A stretch of DNA of 23,221 bases, taken from Grammothele lineata. Its lineage: Eukaryota > Basidiomycota > Agaricomycetes > Polyporales > Polyporaceae. The position numbers and the translations under genes were made by a program. The notes under the pieces are model-generated. The model was not told the DNA's origin. It searched no databases and was given only the letters and a program-made list of their open reading frames with translations. The stretch covers positions 1 through 23,221 of the forward strand of contig NDFF03000206.1 of assembly GCA_002150815.3 (NCBI GenBank). Direction: 5' to 3'. Shown here in pieces: positions 1 to 10,305 of this stretch. The stretch's first letter is position 1, and each line of letters starts with the position of its first letter.

Positions 1-456
1 CCCCCATCCCCACATTCGTTTCGATCGACCCCGTCTGAGTGGGTCGTGGCGGGCTGCTGACGCTTCCCTCTACAGGGAAGTTTTACCGTCGTGCTGGCTG
101 GTTCTGGATATATCTCAGCTGTGGAATGGCCATCGTTGTGCATGACCATGGCGTTCTTGGTGAGTGCTACTTTGGTTTTATCGTTCTTCTCGCGTCCTCG
201 ATAGTTCTTGTCGCGCTCATGCCAGTACAGCGTAGAGGTCTCGATCGCGAGGTACCTTGATTGGGTATCCCAAGGCCCATCCGCAACGATGCGAAGCTAT
301 CGAGGTCCTCGACGCTCGTTCTCAGACTGGGCAGCGATGCGGCGCTACGAACGTTTTACTTGGATATGTGCTGCCGATCGTAATCTCTTAAACGCCACGG
401 ATATCCGACGTATAGGAGCAGCCGTGATGCGAAACCCGTCCATAGCGCTGTGAAGA
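1..456 (+). repeat. Direct repeat copy 1 (3' part; truncated by window start)
   Basis: Bases 1-456 match 13917-14375 (offset 13916, plus a 3-base insertion in copy 2), and bases 1-368 match 22854-23221. I noticed one mismatch against copy 2 up to about position 390. From 391 to 456 there is a 3-base indel and about five substitutions, and beyond 456 the sequences are unrelated. The match therefore ends near 456. All three copies have the same orientation. The unit carries a possible spliced ORF, described separately. I do not recognise the family. Confidence 0.95.
76..453 (+). CDS. Repeat-borne spliced ORF, copy 1 (partial, unknown)
   Basis: This is the 3' part of a possible gene carried by the direct repeat. 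An acceptor of the form CTACAG at 70-75 precedes exon 76-159. Then comes a 45-nt intron, 160-204 (donor GTGAGT, acceptor GATAG), and an exon from 205 with a TGA stop at 451-453. Both junctions are phase 0. Exon 76-159 encodes a mildly hydrophobic stretch starting GSFTVVLAGSGYIS; the last exon is rich in Arg, Ser and Trp. The stop falls at the edge of the repeat, where copy 2 has CGA and stays open, so the reading frame differs between copies. No known domain is seen. Other frames through the same region are also open, so this model is tentative. Confidence 0.3.
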
Positions 457-1780
457 ACGCGTTCCAAGGCGTGCAGCTGGCAGTCAGCGCCGAAGGGCGC
501 CCTTCGCTCGCCTCGACGGGCACTCGCGACCGGGTTTTCGACCGGCAAGCACCCGTCTCATCCACTTTTCACCGTCCACTATCCGACGTGCCGTTTCGAG
601 TACGAAATGTACCAACGTGGACGGAGTGTCGCGTGCGCGGTGTCTCATGCGCGTCACGGCGTCGGCGGTGGCACCGAACGCCGCTAGTCATCCCTTAGGA
701 TTGACTGACGGTTGCTCCTTCGGGGCGTTCTCCTGGAGGTTCTGCGCGCGGTACGTCCGCTGATTCTGTGCGCTATATACGATGCGCATGCTCCTTTGGC
801 CTGGCGTACTGACTGGGCACACATTTCGTTAGGTTTGGGTGTTCCGTCCGACCGCGGAGCACACGCTACTCGGCGCGGTGAGGCCTTACAAGCGGGCCTT
901 ATCAGTACTAGTGAGTATGGTGTTCAGCGAAATTTCGATCAAGTTTTCATCTCACACGTATTCCAGTGCTTTGCACCTAATCCGCCGCCCCTTTTGGCTT
1001 CCCCCTTGGCGGCGACGATCGGCCTCAAGATGTGTTATTGCAGTGGGAGATGATATAGAGAGTGCCCTTTTACTGCATACGGGGCTAGCGGCACTTACAG
1101 CCGACAGATACTTGGGAGCAATTTCCATGATGCTAAGCGTAAATCGATGACGAGGCATGCCGGTCAGATCCCAGTAAGGGCTATTGTCTGTGTTCGCCGA
1201 GCATCGGGCACCGGTCGAATTGGCCCTAGGGGCCAGTTGCACGGTATCAATGCGCGAGTGGGCTGGCCGCCTTGCGCAATCCGAGCCAGCTCATGCGGCA
1301 GTGACACCTGGACGCTGTCCTGCCCAGTTGCTGTCGCGGACGTGGCGATAAGAAACGTGGCGGATACCTGGCCGAAAATGAACGAGAAGACACTTAGGGC
1401 CGTCACAGGATGTCCTATCGTCTAACCGTTTCGACGGGCTCACAGCCAGGTACGTTTCTTCCTACGACGCTCTTTGGACCTTTTTCCAGCGTTGGCTTTT
1501 GCCGTTTATGATACTGATCAATTTGATTTCTAGGGCGTGTTACCGTGTTTGCCTATCTTGTCTGCCCTACTATATCGAGTTCGCGCTGCCACGCAATTGC
1601 CATGCGTGCTGCAAAGTCCATGCCTTATAAACGCGACTGCGTTGAGCGCTGGTACTGTTTCATTCATCCCTCTTCTACATCCTTCGCATCGTCCTAGCAG
1701 CTCTAGTGCGTATCTCGCTACCAGTGTTCCATCAGTTTCGCCTTAACACTGTCTCAGAAGGCTCTTCGGTCCCCTCAACC
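457..1780. other. No confident gene; short open frames only
   Basis: About 1.3 kb between the end of repeat copy 1 and the gene at 1781. Several 80-113-codon open frames occur on both strands (for example 712-1053 plus, 839-1150 plus, 1164-1406 minus), but none has a recognisable domain and I could not link them by phase-consistent introns. The plus-strand stretch around 1025-1150 reads smoothly and may be a relic exon. Nothing else is supported. Confidence 0.5.
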
Positions 1781-2790
1781 ATGTTTGTCAAATCCTTCGT
1801 CCTCGTCGTGGTCGTCGCCGCGGCTTTGGTCCCTTTGTTCCCCATCATCGCCCCTTTCTTCCAATTCGCGTGGCTCGTTCGACACGAACGCCCATTCAAC
1901 GTGCCCCCTTCTCTTGTACAGGATGCAATCTCTTCCACAGGCAACGTAGCGATCGCCACGATCCGTTGCGTGCTCCTCCAGCCGTTGTTCCCCTTCCTTT
2001 GTCCGACATCACCATCTTCGATCAGTATCCCCTTTTCGACTGAGGCCATGCTTGAGACGTCGGGCATGTTTGCTTCCACTCCGGCGTACTCCCTCTTATC
2101 GGAATCCATATGGGCGGTGTGCACGCTCGACGGCGAATTGCAGCAAGTCGCCCCAGACTTGCGCGATCTCAGGGGTGCGGGGCTACGTGCATGCGCCGCC
2201 TTCATTCGCACTGTATCCCACATCAAGCTTGGATATACTCAGTAGGTGCTTAGGTGTCGTATGCTATGACGAATACTCACCTCAGACCCTGCAGCATGAT
2301 ATACATGCATCAAACCTTACTGTCCGGATGGCAGGCGACTGAGTGGTTCCGCCGTGTCGGCTTCCATGTAGCCGAAGAGCCTCTCGATGTCGTCTTTGGC
2401 GTCATGCAAGTGGGAGCCCTGAAGTCACTCACACGCGCGCATGAAGAAGTGGAGGAAGCTATTCGCGCTGCTTCGGCTCTTCACACAGTCTTAGTGCAGG
2501 CGGCGGACAGCCTGTGTGTCGACTCGTCTTCGGCCTCCCTTTGCTCCAGGCTCGAGCTTTCCCGGCGACTCCTCTGGGTTAAGGCAGCCTCCGTTCAACT
2601 GGACGGAACAGGGGATCTTCTTAGTCTCGCCATCGGCACGGACGCGCACGTAGACGGACTTGGCTTAACCGTACGGCCACCCGTCATCGCCAACGCGCAC
2701 GTGGTCACAACCATCGTCCGTTCTCATCTCGAACGTTTTGAAGAAGGCATCAGGCTGTTACAGAAAGTTGCGACGTGGATGGAGCTGTGA
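1781..2790 (+). CDS. Putative membrane-anchored protein, unknown family, 2 exons
   Basis: Model: exon 1781-2241, a 44-nt intron 2242-2285 (donor GTAGGT, branch-like CTCAC, acceptor CTCAG), exon 2286-2790, giving 321 aa. Exon 1 ends after two bases of a codon and exon 2 supplies the third, so the frame is kept exactly. ATG 1781 lies in a good fungal context (CAACCATGT) and opens a strong hydrophobic segment (MFVKSFVLVVVVAAALVPLF, residues 1-20, continuing to about 35), which reads as a signal anchor or first membrane helix. The rest is moderately helical, with a Leu- and Glu-rich C-terminus. I do not recognise the family. The likely location is the secretory pathway or a membrane; the function is unknown. 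The first exon could start upstream (the frame is open from 1706), but the hydrophobic start supports 1781. Confidence 0.6.
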
Positions 2791-3079
2791 TGGGCGGCGT
2801 AGGCGTTAGGGAGGTTGTGGCTTGCTGGCCAAGGTAACGTGACGCTTGTCCGAACGCTTGATGGCCAATTTTTCACGATGTTTCTTTGATAGCAGAGCTG
2901 ACATTGTTCATCACTTGCTGGTTCGGCTCTGAGCATTCTTACATCGTCTCGCCCTTTCCTCCTTTCACTCCCCCTCTTCAGTTGCTCAAACCCCTTTCCT
3001 TGGTTTCGTGCTCGTCTAATTCCACATCCTGTATTTGATCCCGGCTTTACGACTTCTAAGATCCAAGACGTTGACGTCG

Positions 3080-3487
3080 ATGATTCTCTTCTCACACCCT
3101 TCATTTGTGTCACTGTTGTATCTGTGCCCGACGCCGTTCTTTCTCGCCGTTCATGATGTTCGTCCTGTATGCGTTGATCGCCTCCTTTGTGTGTATATTT
3201 GTAACGCCTGCCTCGACGGCAATATACTCGTCTGTGACTTGAGGATACTTGGCTTCTGTTTCGGACGCCTTATCGCCACGGAACAACACATTGCTGAGAC
3301 TACCTCCCTTCTCACATCACCCGACATACTCTCCAGCGCCATCGCGGCGAATTGTCATTTCCTCTGGCATCGAACAGGTTTCGTGGAAACGCTTACTGAT
3401 GTCTACGTCCTGGGCTGCCCTTCCAACCAAGCGATGTTTCATCTTACCGCGTCCCTACTACATTCATATATAAACGTACGGGCCTAG
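3080..3487 (+). CDS. Unknown ORF, 135 codons, possibly membrane-associated
   Basis: A single open frame from ATG 3080 to TAG 3485-3487 begins with a hydrophobic stretch (MILFSHPSFVSLLYL) and has GC-biased third positions in its second half. A competing frame starts at ATG 3153 with a better signal-peptide-like segment (MMFVLYALIASFVCIFV) but meets a TGA after 29 codons; that frame then reopens to 3473, so an unrecognised intron could join it. I cannot choose between the two. It lies about 290 bases downstream of the membrane-anchored gene in the same orientation, and the two need not be related. No domain recognised. Confidence 0.3.
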   Translation: MILFSHPSFVSLLYLCPTPFFLAVHDVRPVCVDRLLCVYICNACLDGNILVCDLRILGFCFGRLIATEQHIAETTSLLTSPDILSSAIAANCHFLWHRTGFVETLTDVYVLGCPSNQAMFHLTASLLHSYINVRA

Positions 3488-3726
3488 TGCCCCTGCCGGC
3501 CGGCTTTAGCTTTGCCACGGGTTCCTGTACACGAAAGACGGGATAGGATACATCTATTCGAATAAAAAAAGATCTCTACGTGCCTTCGTATGCTGATATG
3601 CTCACAGCAGACAGTGATGTATAGATACTGTACGGGATGACGTAGGCATATTGGTATAGCGAAGCCTCTGGGCTACGCAAGCTATGTCTCAGCTCAAAGT
3701 TACTCCTGGAACTATAACCCTCAGGG

Positions 3727-4367
3727 TTAGAAAGCAGTCAACCCTCCGGGCATGGTCAGTGGCTCCTCGTGGTCTCCACCTAGATCCTCTACTTCACTTG
3801 AGGCCGACGCTTCGTCGGAGAATTCTTCGTAATAGTCGTTCCAACAAAGAACTTGTCCGTGGGTGAAGCTAGACACAAAGGCCCAGCACCATGCACCATC
3901 AAGAAACTCGAACCTTCTACAAGGATGGCCATCGTTCCAAAGGACGAGGCTCCGTTCTTCCTGTACCACGCTCCATAAGTGACGAGGCTGGAGCGGTGAG
4001 ATATCAAAATGTTACTTCTTCGTCGCCTTCGAAGCTTAAATCGGAGTCCACAGTAACAGCGATATCGACGGGGAGTCCGACAGGACGCTGATTGAGATCC
4101 AGTGGTGTAATCAGAAGGACAGCTACCAAGGCATCAGCCGGGACTGCAATAAAACCGTGGTGGCGTTCCACTCGCCTTGGGACCAGCTGTCGATCTTTGT
4201 TACTTCAATTTGAATTCCTACGAGGATTGGATCTGAATCCGGATTGTCGGTGGTCATGTAAGCTGTGCCACTGAAAAGAGTGGTCCTGTCAATAAGTTCA
4301 GTACAGTCCACACACGACCGCGATGTAGATGAGTGAACCCCCACACTTCTGAGACTGTTGCGGCCAT
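3727..4367 (-). pseudogene. Small unknown gene, paralogue A (frameshifted)
   Basis: The homologue of this minus-strand gene lies at 18331-18993. Exon 1 is 4367-4176, exon 2 is 4122-4016 (107 nt) and exon 3 is 3960-3727. Intron 2 (4015-3961, 55 nt) has donor GTAACA and acceptor TACAG. Intron 1 (4175-4123) has a GC donor (GCGAGT) and acceptor GGTAG. Shared motifs with paralogue B include LFSGTAYMTT, IQIE and ITPLD, then WNDGH, AWCWAF and THGQVLCWN. Exon 1 measured from ATG 4367 is 192 nt, whereas B has 190, so the start codon is out of frame with the conserved part: a frameshift, probably near a run of five G. The product looks like a small beta-rich soluble protein of unknown function. It could still be expressed from a different start. 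Confidence 0.5.
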
Positions 4368-4399
4368 GACGGTAGACACGAGATATCCGCAAACGGGAA

Positions 4400-5113
4400 G
4401 GACCTGCAGGCGCGTGAGTGGTTGTGCGGTGTGGCGCTGTTAGCACCGGGTATGGGCAGCGGTCATCCAGCAACGCAAATATATATGTGTGTGCGCGCGT
4501 GTGCGTGTGTACGTGCGTGTGTGCGTGCGTGCGTGTACGCTCGTGTACGAAGATCTTTGAGTCCGCGTGTGTGGCGATTGCGAACTTATACCGCACAGTG
4601 CATGTCACCGGATTATATATTGACACACGTATAGACTCGGAGAACTTGGATATGATCCCCCCAATCCGCTGTGTTCGAAGCGTTCGCCTGTTTGCTAGCA
4701 AGTCGTGAGGAACAGCGCAGAACGTATTCTAGAATGTGCTAGGCCGTTTCATGCGCCTCGGGGCTCATGTTCGGCCATTCTGGTGGCGGACTACTATAAC
4801 CTAAAGCTGAGCTCGCACTAGGTCTACAAGAAACGGCCGGAGTGTGGATGACGGATGGATGCCCCGTCATGACATAAAAATAAGGTTGAGGATAAAGGAC
4901 GCGTACGATTAGATCAGGGATTTTTGGGAAGACCTTGGACTATTCGAGCGGAAGTACGAAGAAGAGAGAGCTGTCCGGTGAGCGCTGGCGCGGGAGGACC
5001 AGTTCAAGTTGTAAATGGGTGGGTCGGACTCGAGTGCTTGCATCAGCGCATGAGTCGGGGCGCGGCACCCACCCGATTGGATCGACCAAAGAATGTCTAC
5101 CCGGTTTTCCTGG
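4400..5113. other. Intergenic, with a GT/GC-rich simple-sequence tract
   Basis: No gene is supported here. Open frames crossing 4418-4708 on both strands are by-products of the alternating purine-pyrimidine tract, and 4924-5178 has no recognisable domain or credible splice sites. Confidence 0.5.
4479..4550. repeat. Alternating purine-pyrimidine microsatellite, (GT/GC/AT)n
   Basis: About 70 bases of nearly perfect pur-pyr alternation: a short AT run, then GT, GCGC, GTGC and GTAC units. The tract is the kind that adopts left-handed DNA under torsion and is prone to length change. It lies about 110 bases upstream of the start of the minus-strand gene ending at 3727. Confidence 0.85.
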
Positions 5114-5767
5114 TTATCTTATCTCTCTCAAACGCGCCGCTATCATCTTGCTTCCCCTCATATACGAAGCAGATCTAGAACTCAAGCTCGCAGCTATATG
5201 CCCATCCTCTGAATCAATCATCTCGACAAGTTGGAACCATGTTGGATCAAACACCTCTGCTTGGTCCGCACAACTTGATCGGGTAGTCTCGCACAAAGAA
5301 GGATCCCGTCGTCACAGCCGGCGTACATGTCATGAGCGGCCAAAACCAGCCTGGCTGGCGAATATTGGGTCTGTCGCAGTGGGTGGCAATCGCCCAGTCG
5401 CACGGTTAGCGCAACCCCTATGTTCCACATAACCGATCGTCCATCCCTCCTCCGACGGACCATAGATCACATGTGGCCATATATTTTTCACGAAAGTAGT
5501 ACTTCCAGCGCGGTCACGACGAGATATTCTACTTAGGAAGGATCTAGTCAACACAACCAACCGTCTCGTTAGATGGGCTGTCCGCCCTTAATCATGGAGG
5601 GAAAATAACGTACCGGATACGATGAGTGGTTTGACATAGATCGGGGGATAGAGGTATTGAAAGTCCTCGCGATGCTCTCGATGACATTTGTAACAAGGAT
5701 CCAAAGCTTGCTGTAAAGAGCGCTGCCACGGGCTCTGAGAGACAAACCACGCCTGGATCAAGTCCAT
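5114..5767 (-). CDS. Unknown minus-strand gene, exon structure unresolved
   Basis: Three coherent reading segments run down the minus strand. The first starts at ATG 5767 (MDLIQAWF..., with CYKCHREH). The second lies around 5550-5350 (containing GPSEEGWTIGYVEHRGC). The third covers 5260-5114 (FDPTWFQLVEMIDSEDG...). A good intron lies between the first two (donor GTACGT at 5613, acceptor TTGACTAG ending at 5544, 70 nt), but its phases do not fit the most open frame of the second segment. Either an unseen intron or a frameshift is present. No family is recognised; the CxxC-H-x2-H cluster (CYKCHREH) could bind metal. Its start is only 41 bases after the stop of the eroded gene upstream, so the two may once have been one gene. 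Confidence 0.35.
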
Positions 5768-5778
5768 CGTGCTCCCGC

Positions 5779-7476
5779 GCTTTGTCAATGGTGACCTTGT
5801 CGTCTCATCACGTATACCCCCGTGATGACTGTGTCTCTCGCCTGGAGTACCTCGATCTCCAGTCGTTTAGTTCGTTTTCGAGGCTGTTGAGCACGTCGTC
5901 GAGCGATCCGTTGTTCTCTCCATTCTCGGCTTCATCCTCGTGGTCGTGTTTCGCCAACCCGAAAGTGCGCGTCACCTCTAGCGCGTGCTTCATGACCAGC
6001 TTCATCGTAACGCCGTTGACACGCTCGCGATAGCCCAGGCGCCAAGGCAACAGCATTGCTTTCGTACCAGCCCCCTACGTGACCGGTCATTCCTCTCCTC
6101 GATGGCGACCGTCTTCCGCATGAGCGCGACGAGCACGACGAACGTCTCTGTCGGCACGCCGTCGTGCGCGCGTTCGGGGTCGTCAATCAGAAGAACCGGT
6201 TCGCGGCCATCGCAGGTGAGGGCGGATCGAGCGGATCGGAGGGGCAGCGTATGACCGTAGGCGTCGTGTGCACAGCCTCCCGCCGAGGCATGCGGATGTA
6301 ACTCTTGGGCAGAACATCGGTCGAGGCTTGGTCGCGCCGATGAAGAACCAGGGCCCTTGAACCCCGCCGACGAGGCCTTGAACGATCGTGGGTACTGCGA
6401 GTCTACCTAGCAGACGATATGGCATTCAACGCCGTGCCGTTGGTGGAGCCGCAGTAGTCGACGTAGATGGCTGCATCTAGGGCCTTTCGAGACCAGTCCT
6501 AGAGAGCGTCTGCGATATGAGACGATACGACATCTACCCGACCACTCGGTAAGAGCGCACATACCGTTCGTCGCGGATGATGAAGGGCTTGTCTTCTAGA
6601 ACCACTTAGCGCATGGGGAAGTCGACCAGCGGTGTCTTAGAGCTCTGAGCGTTTGCGATATGGGATGAGACAATATTAATGTCTACACGACTACTCGACA
6701 AGAGTGAACATACCGTTCGTCATCTATGCTGAAGATCTTGTTTCCACTATAAAGACAGCCATGTCCTTCTCGTCGAGTGGGGTAAACACGCGCTCGCGGC
6801 GTAGGACGGACGTCTGGGCGGGGAATGCACGGAGCCATGTCCCGCGACACCGACGCCGACACCGACGACGCGACTCGCGTGACCCTAACTCCATCTTGAA
6901 GGGAGTGAGGCAGAGGACGTCGTCGTCTTGGACAGTCGTGACTCGCGTGACTCGCTGGAGGGTATTCGTCCCAAAAGCACGTCCAAAACCGGGACTACCC
7001 TACGGAAGAGAAGTTCAGCGACCCGACTGGGACAGATCCGAGAGTGCACGGGAGATGGGTATAGAGAGAGGGGAGAGGAAGTTCCAGTAGACGAGAACGT
7101 ACCCGATGACCACTTCACTCGGAACGGGCGGCCTTACGGCCCTCATATCCTTCCTCCTCGCCGTGCCCACCGTCGTCGCCACGTCCATCTCCGCCATTAA
7201 TAGCGGGCTCGGAGAGGTTCCGCTTCCGCCCGGATCACTCGCCTTCCGTGGCGGAGCACGTTCGTCTCCGCGATCATCTAGGGCCTCGAGTGCATGTGTC
7301 GGAGCGACTAGAGATGTTGGGCTTGACGGGAACATATTGGAACTTGTTGGCTCAGCAGGTTGTCCTCAAGCTTGAGCCCGGCAACGGCGGGGGCCGTAGG
7401 GAACGGCTGGTCAACTAGTTGATGGAGGAAATGGTTGCAGCGAGGAGTAAGCTTCTGGCGATGTCTCTCCGACATG
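5779..7476 (-). pseudogene. Eroded multi-exon gene, unknown family
   Basis: The minus strand from about 7476 to 5779 carries protein-like segments broken by frame changes. Segments: MSERHRQKLTPRC (from 7476); an exon ending at a strong donor GTACGT (7102); TPLDEKDMAVF (about 6770); DWSRKALDAAIYVDYCG after an in-frame TAG (about 6500); LIDDPERAHDGVPTETF (about 6170); and a basic/acidic helical tail. At the tail, frame LENELN must shift by one base to continue into KRLEIEVLQARDTVI, which would form a coiled coil. At least two one-base shifts and one stop cannot be explained by introns I can see, so I call it a pseudogene. Family unknown. A heavily intron-split active gene is the alternative. 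Confidence 0.4.
6498..6749 (-). repeat. Diverged tandem duplication carrying the same intron twice
   Basis: Segments 6498-6600 and 6635-6749 are diverged copies, about 145 bases apart. Each holds, on the minus strand, an exon end of the type GACGAACG followed by donor GTATGT and an intron ending around TATCGCA. In the first copy the acceptor is CGCAG (intron 6564-6520, 45 nt). In the other the matching position reads CGCAA, so the acceptor is lost; the next AG lies some bases further on (6645). Confidence 0.6.
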
Positions 7477-7491
7477 ATGAAGACGTAGAAA

Positions 7492-8029
7492 GTGACCGAT
7501 GACAGACATAACGGAGGAACTACTCTGAATCGGAAGACTCGAGCTGCCGAGCGGCATTCCATCAGTCGAGCACTGTCGAGCACGGTGGCTGCGAAGCGCT
7601 GGCGCAGTCAGCGCGGCCCCGACTTACAAGAGCCTCCAGTGTCGAAACGTGCCGCACACTTGCGGATCCTCCTTTCTCTTCGTTTGCTTTCTCGTGTGCT
7701 CAGGCCGGCGACAGCTCAACGTCCGAGTGCACTCATCCTTTTCCTAGATATGCCTCTCTCCGTTCCTGCATGTCTCATTTGCGGCAGCCGTAACTGCTCA
7801 GTACCTCCGGATCCTCTCTGGCAAGCAGGGGTGAGATGCCTTATCTCCTCGCATCCCCAGGACCGAACGTCGCCTCCTTGACCAACTTCAGGATCACGGC
7901 CCACGAAAACACTGCTCGTCTACGAGAGCGTCGGCGGGAGCAGAGGCCCGACAGGCATTAACGGATTCGCTCGGGTCGAGTGCTGAACGTCTTCAAGAAC
8001 GCGCTAATGTTTTTTCTGCTGCCACATAG
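7492..8029 (+). CDS. Unknown gene; 3' half well supported, 5' end unresolved
   Basis: The 3' part is clear. An acceptor TTTTCCTAG ends at 7747, exon 7748-7800 encodes a short hydrophobic run, a 60-nt intron 7801-7860 (donor GTACCT, acceptor CCCCAG) follows, and exon 7861-8029 ends with TAG. The join is phase 2 and gives VTAQTERRLLDQLQDHGP followed by an Ala-, Arg- and Ser-rich helical tail ending ERANVFSAAT. Upstream, an open frame from 7492 is rich in Arg and Ser but lacks an ATG; an ATG at 7422 in another frame (MEEMVAARSKLLAMSL) may be the real first exon, joined by an intron I cannot place. No domain is recognised. The 5' end overlaps the start of the eroded minus-strand gene, so at least one of these two starts is wrong. 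Confidence 0.4.
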
Positions 8030-8378
8030 TCCCTAGCAGTAGCCTAAAGTGCGTGTCGTACATACCGCTCTCATCTCCTCGCCCACTTAGCTCTCTTGCG
8101 CTACGAATCATTGCTCACGAGGGAGGTGGTTGTGGCGTTCGCATATTCAAGTCACGTGATTCAAGCCGCAATGCAGACATTGTTTCGGCGGGAGCGGTAT
8201 GGTCAAGCATTCGCTCACTCTCTCCTTGACGGCTTGGCCAATCTAGTGGAATGACCTGTGTACATCACGCGCGGTTGGATTTCTAGCGCTCTCCCTTGTT
8301 ACGTTAGCCTTCGCTCATCTACTGCACCCGGATTCCAGCCTTCGACCCTAGCTCCCAAGAACCAACGCCGCCACTCAC
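8030..8378 (+). promoter_or_regulatory. Probable promoter and 5' UTR region of the gene at 8379
   Basis: This 350-base gap holds a perfect E-box-like CACGTG at 8153-8158, a CCAAT motif in TGGCCAAT at 8235-8242, and a C-rich pyrimidine stretch before the start codon (CACTCACATG). No clear TATA box is seen. The assignment rests on position and motif presence only. Confidence 0.35.
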
Positions 8379-9479
8379 ATGTCAACCCCCAAACCTCGAA
8401 CTACCTCCCGCACTCTAATGGCGACGCCAACCATTGACGAGAACACCATACCTCCCAACTCCTCTAGCATAGACCAGTCGTTTGGTGAGCTTTCTTCAGC
8501 CTTTCGTCATTCGGTTGCTGATCCGAAGGCTTTTGTAGCGGAAGAGTTGCATATAGTTGGAGAGATACTACAATGCGATCTGACGCCTTGCATGCAATGT
8601 TTAGACCTGGATGAAGGAGAGTCGTTCGGTTAGTATGTCATGCTCTTTGCCTTTGTTCGTTGCTAATACGCCTCTCACACCAGGTGAAATCCCCGACGAA
8701 GAGAATCTCGTCGAAGCAGCATCCGACGCCGAAAACATTGCGTTTGATATCCTGAATCTAGGTGGGTTCCCTCTGTACCTTTACTGTCTCTCGTCATATC
8801 GCTCACTTGTTCCTTCAGTGGCGCCCGCCGAACCTGAAGTCGCTCCTATGGACGTTGACAGCGAGATCTCGGAAGTTCATTCAGAACTTGCATCACCGCA
8901 TAGTGGGTTTCCCATTTCGGATAACCGTTGCGATGAGACTCATGTCTAGCGGTAGGAGCGTCTGCTCTCCTCTACCGCGAACCACCCCACGGCATGCCAC
9001 GTGCGCCACAACCGGCTCCTTCGCCACTGGCCCCGACCCTCCGCGCGCGGCGTAGTTACTACCTCTCAGAGATGCAGTACGCTCCATCATCTCCTTCACC
9101 CCCTTCGCAATCTGCTCATAATTTTGCTGTCTACTTTAGCAGATTTGCCAGCCGGAGCGCTCCCCGATACCCCGAGGCCGTCCGCAAGTTACGCGACCCA
9201 TCCTGGACGATCTGTAGCGGCACCCTGCGCCCCGTACATCACGAGCGCCGCTCAAATCCTTACGCGCAGGTCCGCGGTGGGATTGCGCTCCATGCTCACC
9301 GCCAAGCGCTCCTCAGGCGGCTCGCAGTGGAGGACCCGCCCCGCTACTCGCGCACGATCGCTGCGTTCACCCGCGTCTGTGCGGACGCTGGGCACTATGT
9401 CGCCGTCGCGCGTGCGTATTCACGCCCGAGCTCACCCGTGCGGGAGTACGAGGCAGCGACGGGGTCTGGGGTTTCGTAG
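8379..9479 (+). CDS. Unknown Pro-rich protein, 4 exons, 313 aa
   Basis: This is a clean gene model. Exons are 8379-8628, 8684-8761, 8819-8902 and 8950-9479. Intro ns are 55, 57 and 47 nt, with donors GTTAGT, GTGGGT and GTGGGT, branch-like GCTAAT and CTCAC in the first two, and acceptors ACCAG, TTCAG and TCTAG. All three joins are phase 1 and keep the frame. The N-terminus (about 1-140) is Ser/Thr-rich, then acidic. A Pro/Ser-rich, probably disordered segment covers about 150-190. The C-terminal 120 residues are basic and helical (QALLRRLAVEDPPRYSRTIA). Third positions in exon 4 are strongly GC-rich, supporting coding. A 63-nt stretch, 9077-9139, also has GT/AG ends and a length divisible by three, so a shorter isoform is possible. 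No family recognised; a nuclear or cytosolic regulatory protein is only a guess. Confidence 0.7.
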
Positions 9480-10305
9480 ACCCAGGTTGCCCGTGAGTCG
9501 TGGTCGCGAACGCGTGTGGGTGAGGTTCTGGTGGTGGAGGACGAGCGCAAAGCGCGAGAAGTGCTCTAGGATAATAATCTTGGGCAGCTCCTGCCTGCGG
9601 CTGAGATGGGCGAGAGCGCCGCTCGCGTTTTCGCTCGAGAAAGTCGACGGGTAGACGGAGACGTTCTGAATATATCTCGCTTTCATCGCGATGCTTCGAT
9701 GCCGTTCTGCTCATACTCTTCTAGACTCTCCATCGTTGTTGCGCTTTCCCAGCGCGTCTTCCACTTCCTGTGTCGTGACTGTACCCTTCAGTTCACTTGC
9801 CTCCATATCGTCAACACGTTCTTTGCCAGATCCGTAAAGCGCGCACTGGTGCGGATGTACTATGCAGATATGGAGTATATGCCTCTATGCCCTTGCTTCC
9901 TTACTTTCCGATGATACAAGCCCTGGGGATGTTCTACTGCGACTTCGTCAATCCCGGAATGTCGCGTGATCATGAATAGATTGTGACACGTCTATCTACA
10001 GTGCGCGTTGAAAGTTGAATGCGCTCGACGTGCGCGCTTCCCATTGGACGCGACAACGGCCGTGACGCGACTGGCAGTCCGAAGCGCTCGTCTAAGCCGA
10101 GCGCCCTTCTAAGTACTACTTACATAAGGCAGCGCGTTGAGCTGAGATTTACTCTCCCGCGGGCCGGCTCGCAGCTTGAACCTTCGAACGTTGAACGGCG
10201 ACAATACGCCCCCGAAACGTAGCCACAGGTGAGACTAACCCTCATCGTCCGCACGGCATATAGTCAATCCCTCCATCCGTATAACTAGATACCATCCTCC
10301 CAGCC
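9480..10305. other. Intergenic; no supported gene
   Basis: Open frames on both strands (9432-9714 minus, 9606-9914 plus) lack recognisable motifs or matching splice signals. The last 100 bases are presumably the promoter and leader of the JmjC gene, whose start lies in CCAGCCATGTC. No strong TATA box is seen. Confidence 0.5.

Noticed and set aside
1732..2226. 164-codon minus-strand ORF
   Set aside because: Shadow of the membrane-anchored gene on the plus strand, which has a good start, a hydrophobic leader and a frame-preserving intron.
4479..4550. Possible CRISPR or minisatellite array
   Set aside because: It has no repeat-spacer structure; it is simple alternating dinucleotide sequence.
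4123..4701. 192-codon minus-strand ORF as one protein
   Set aside because: Its upper half translates the GT/GC tract (runs of Thr-His), and only the part below about 4310 matches paralogue B.
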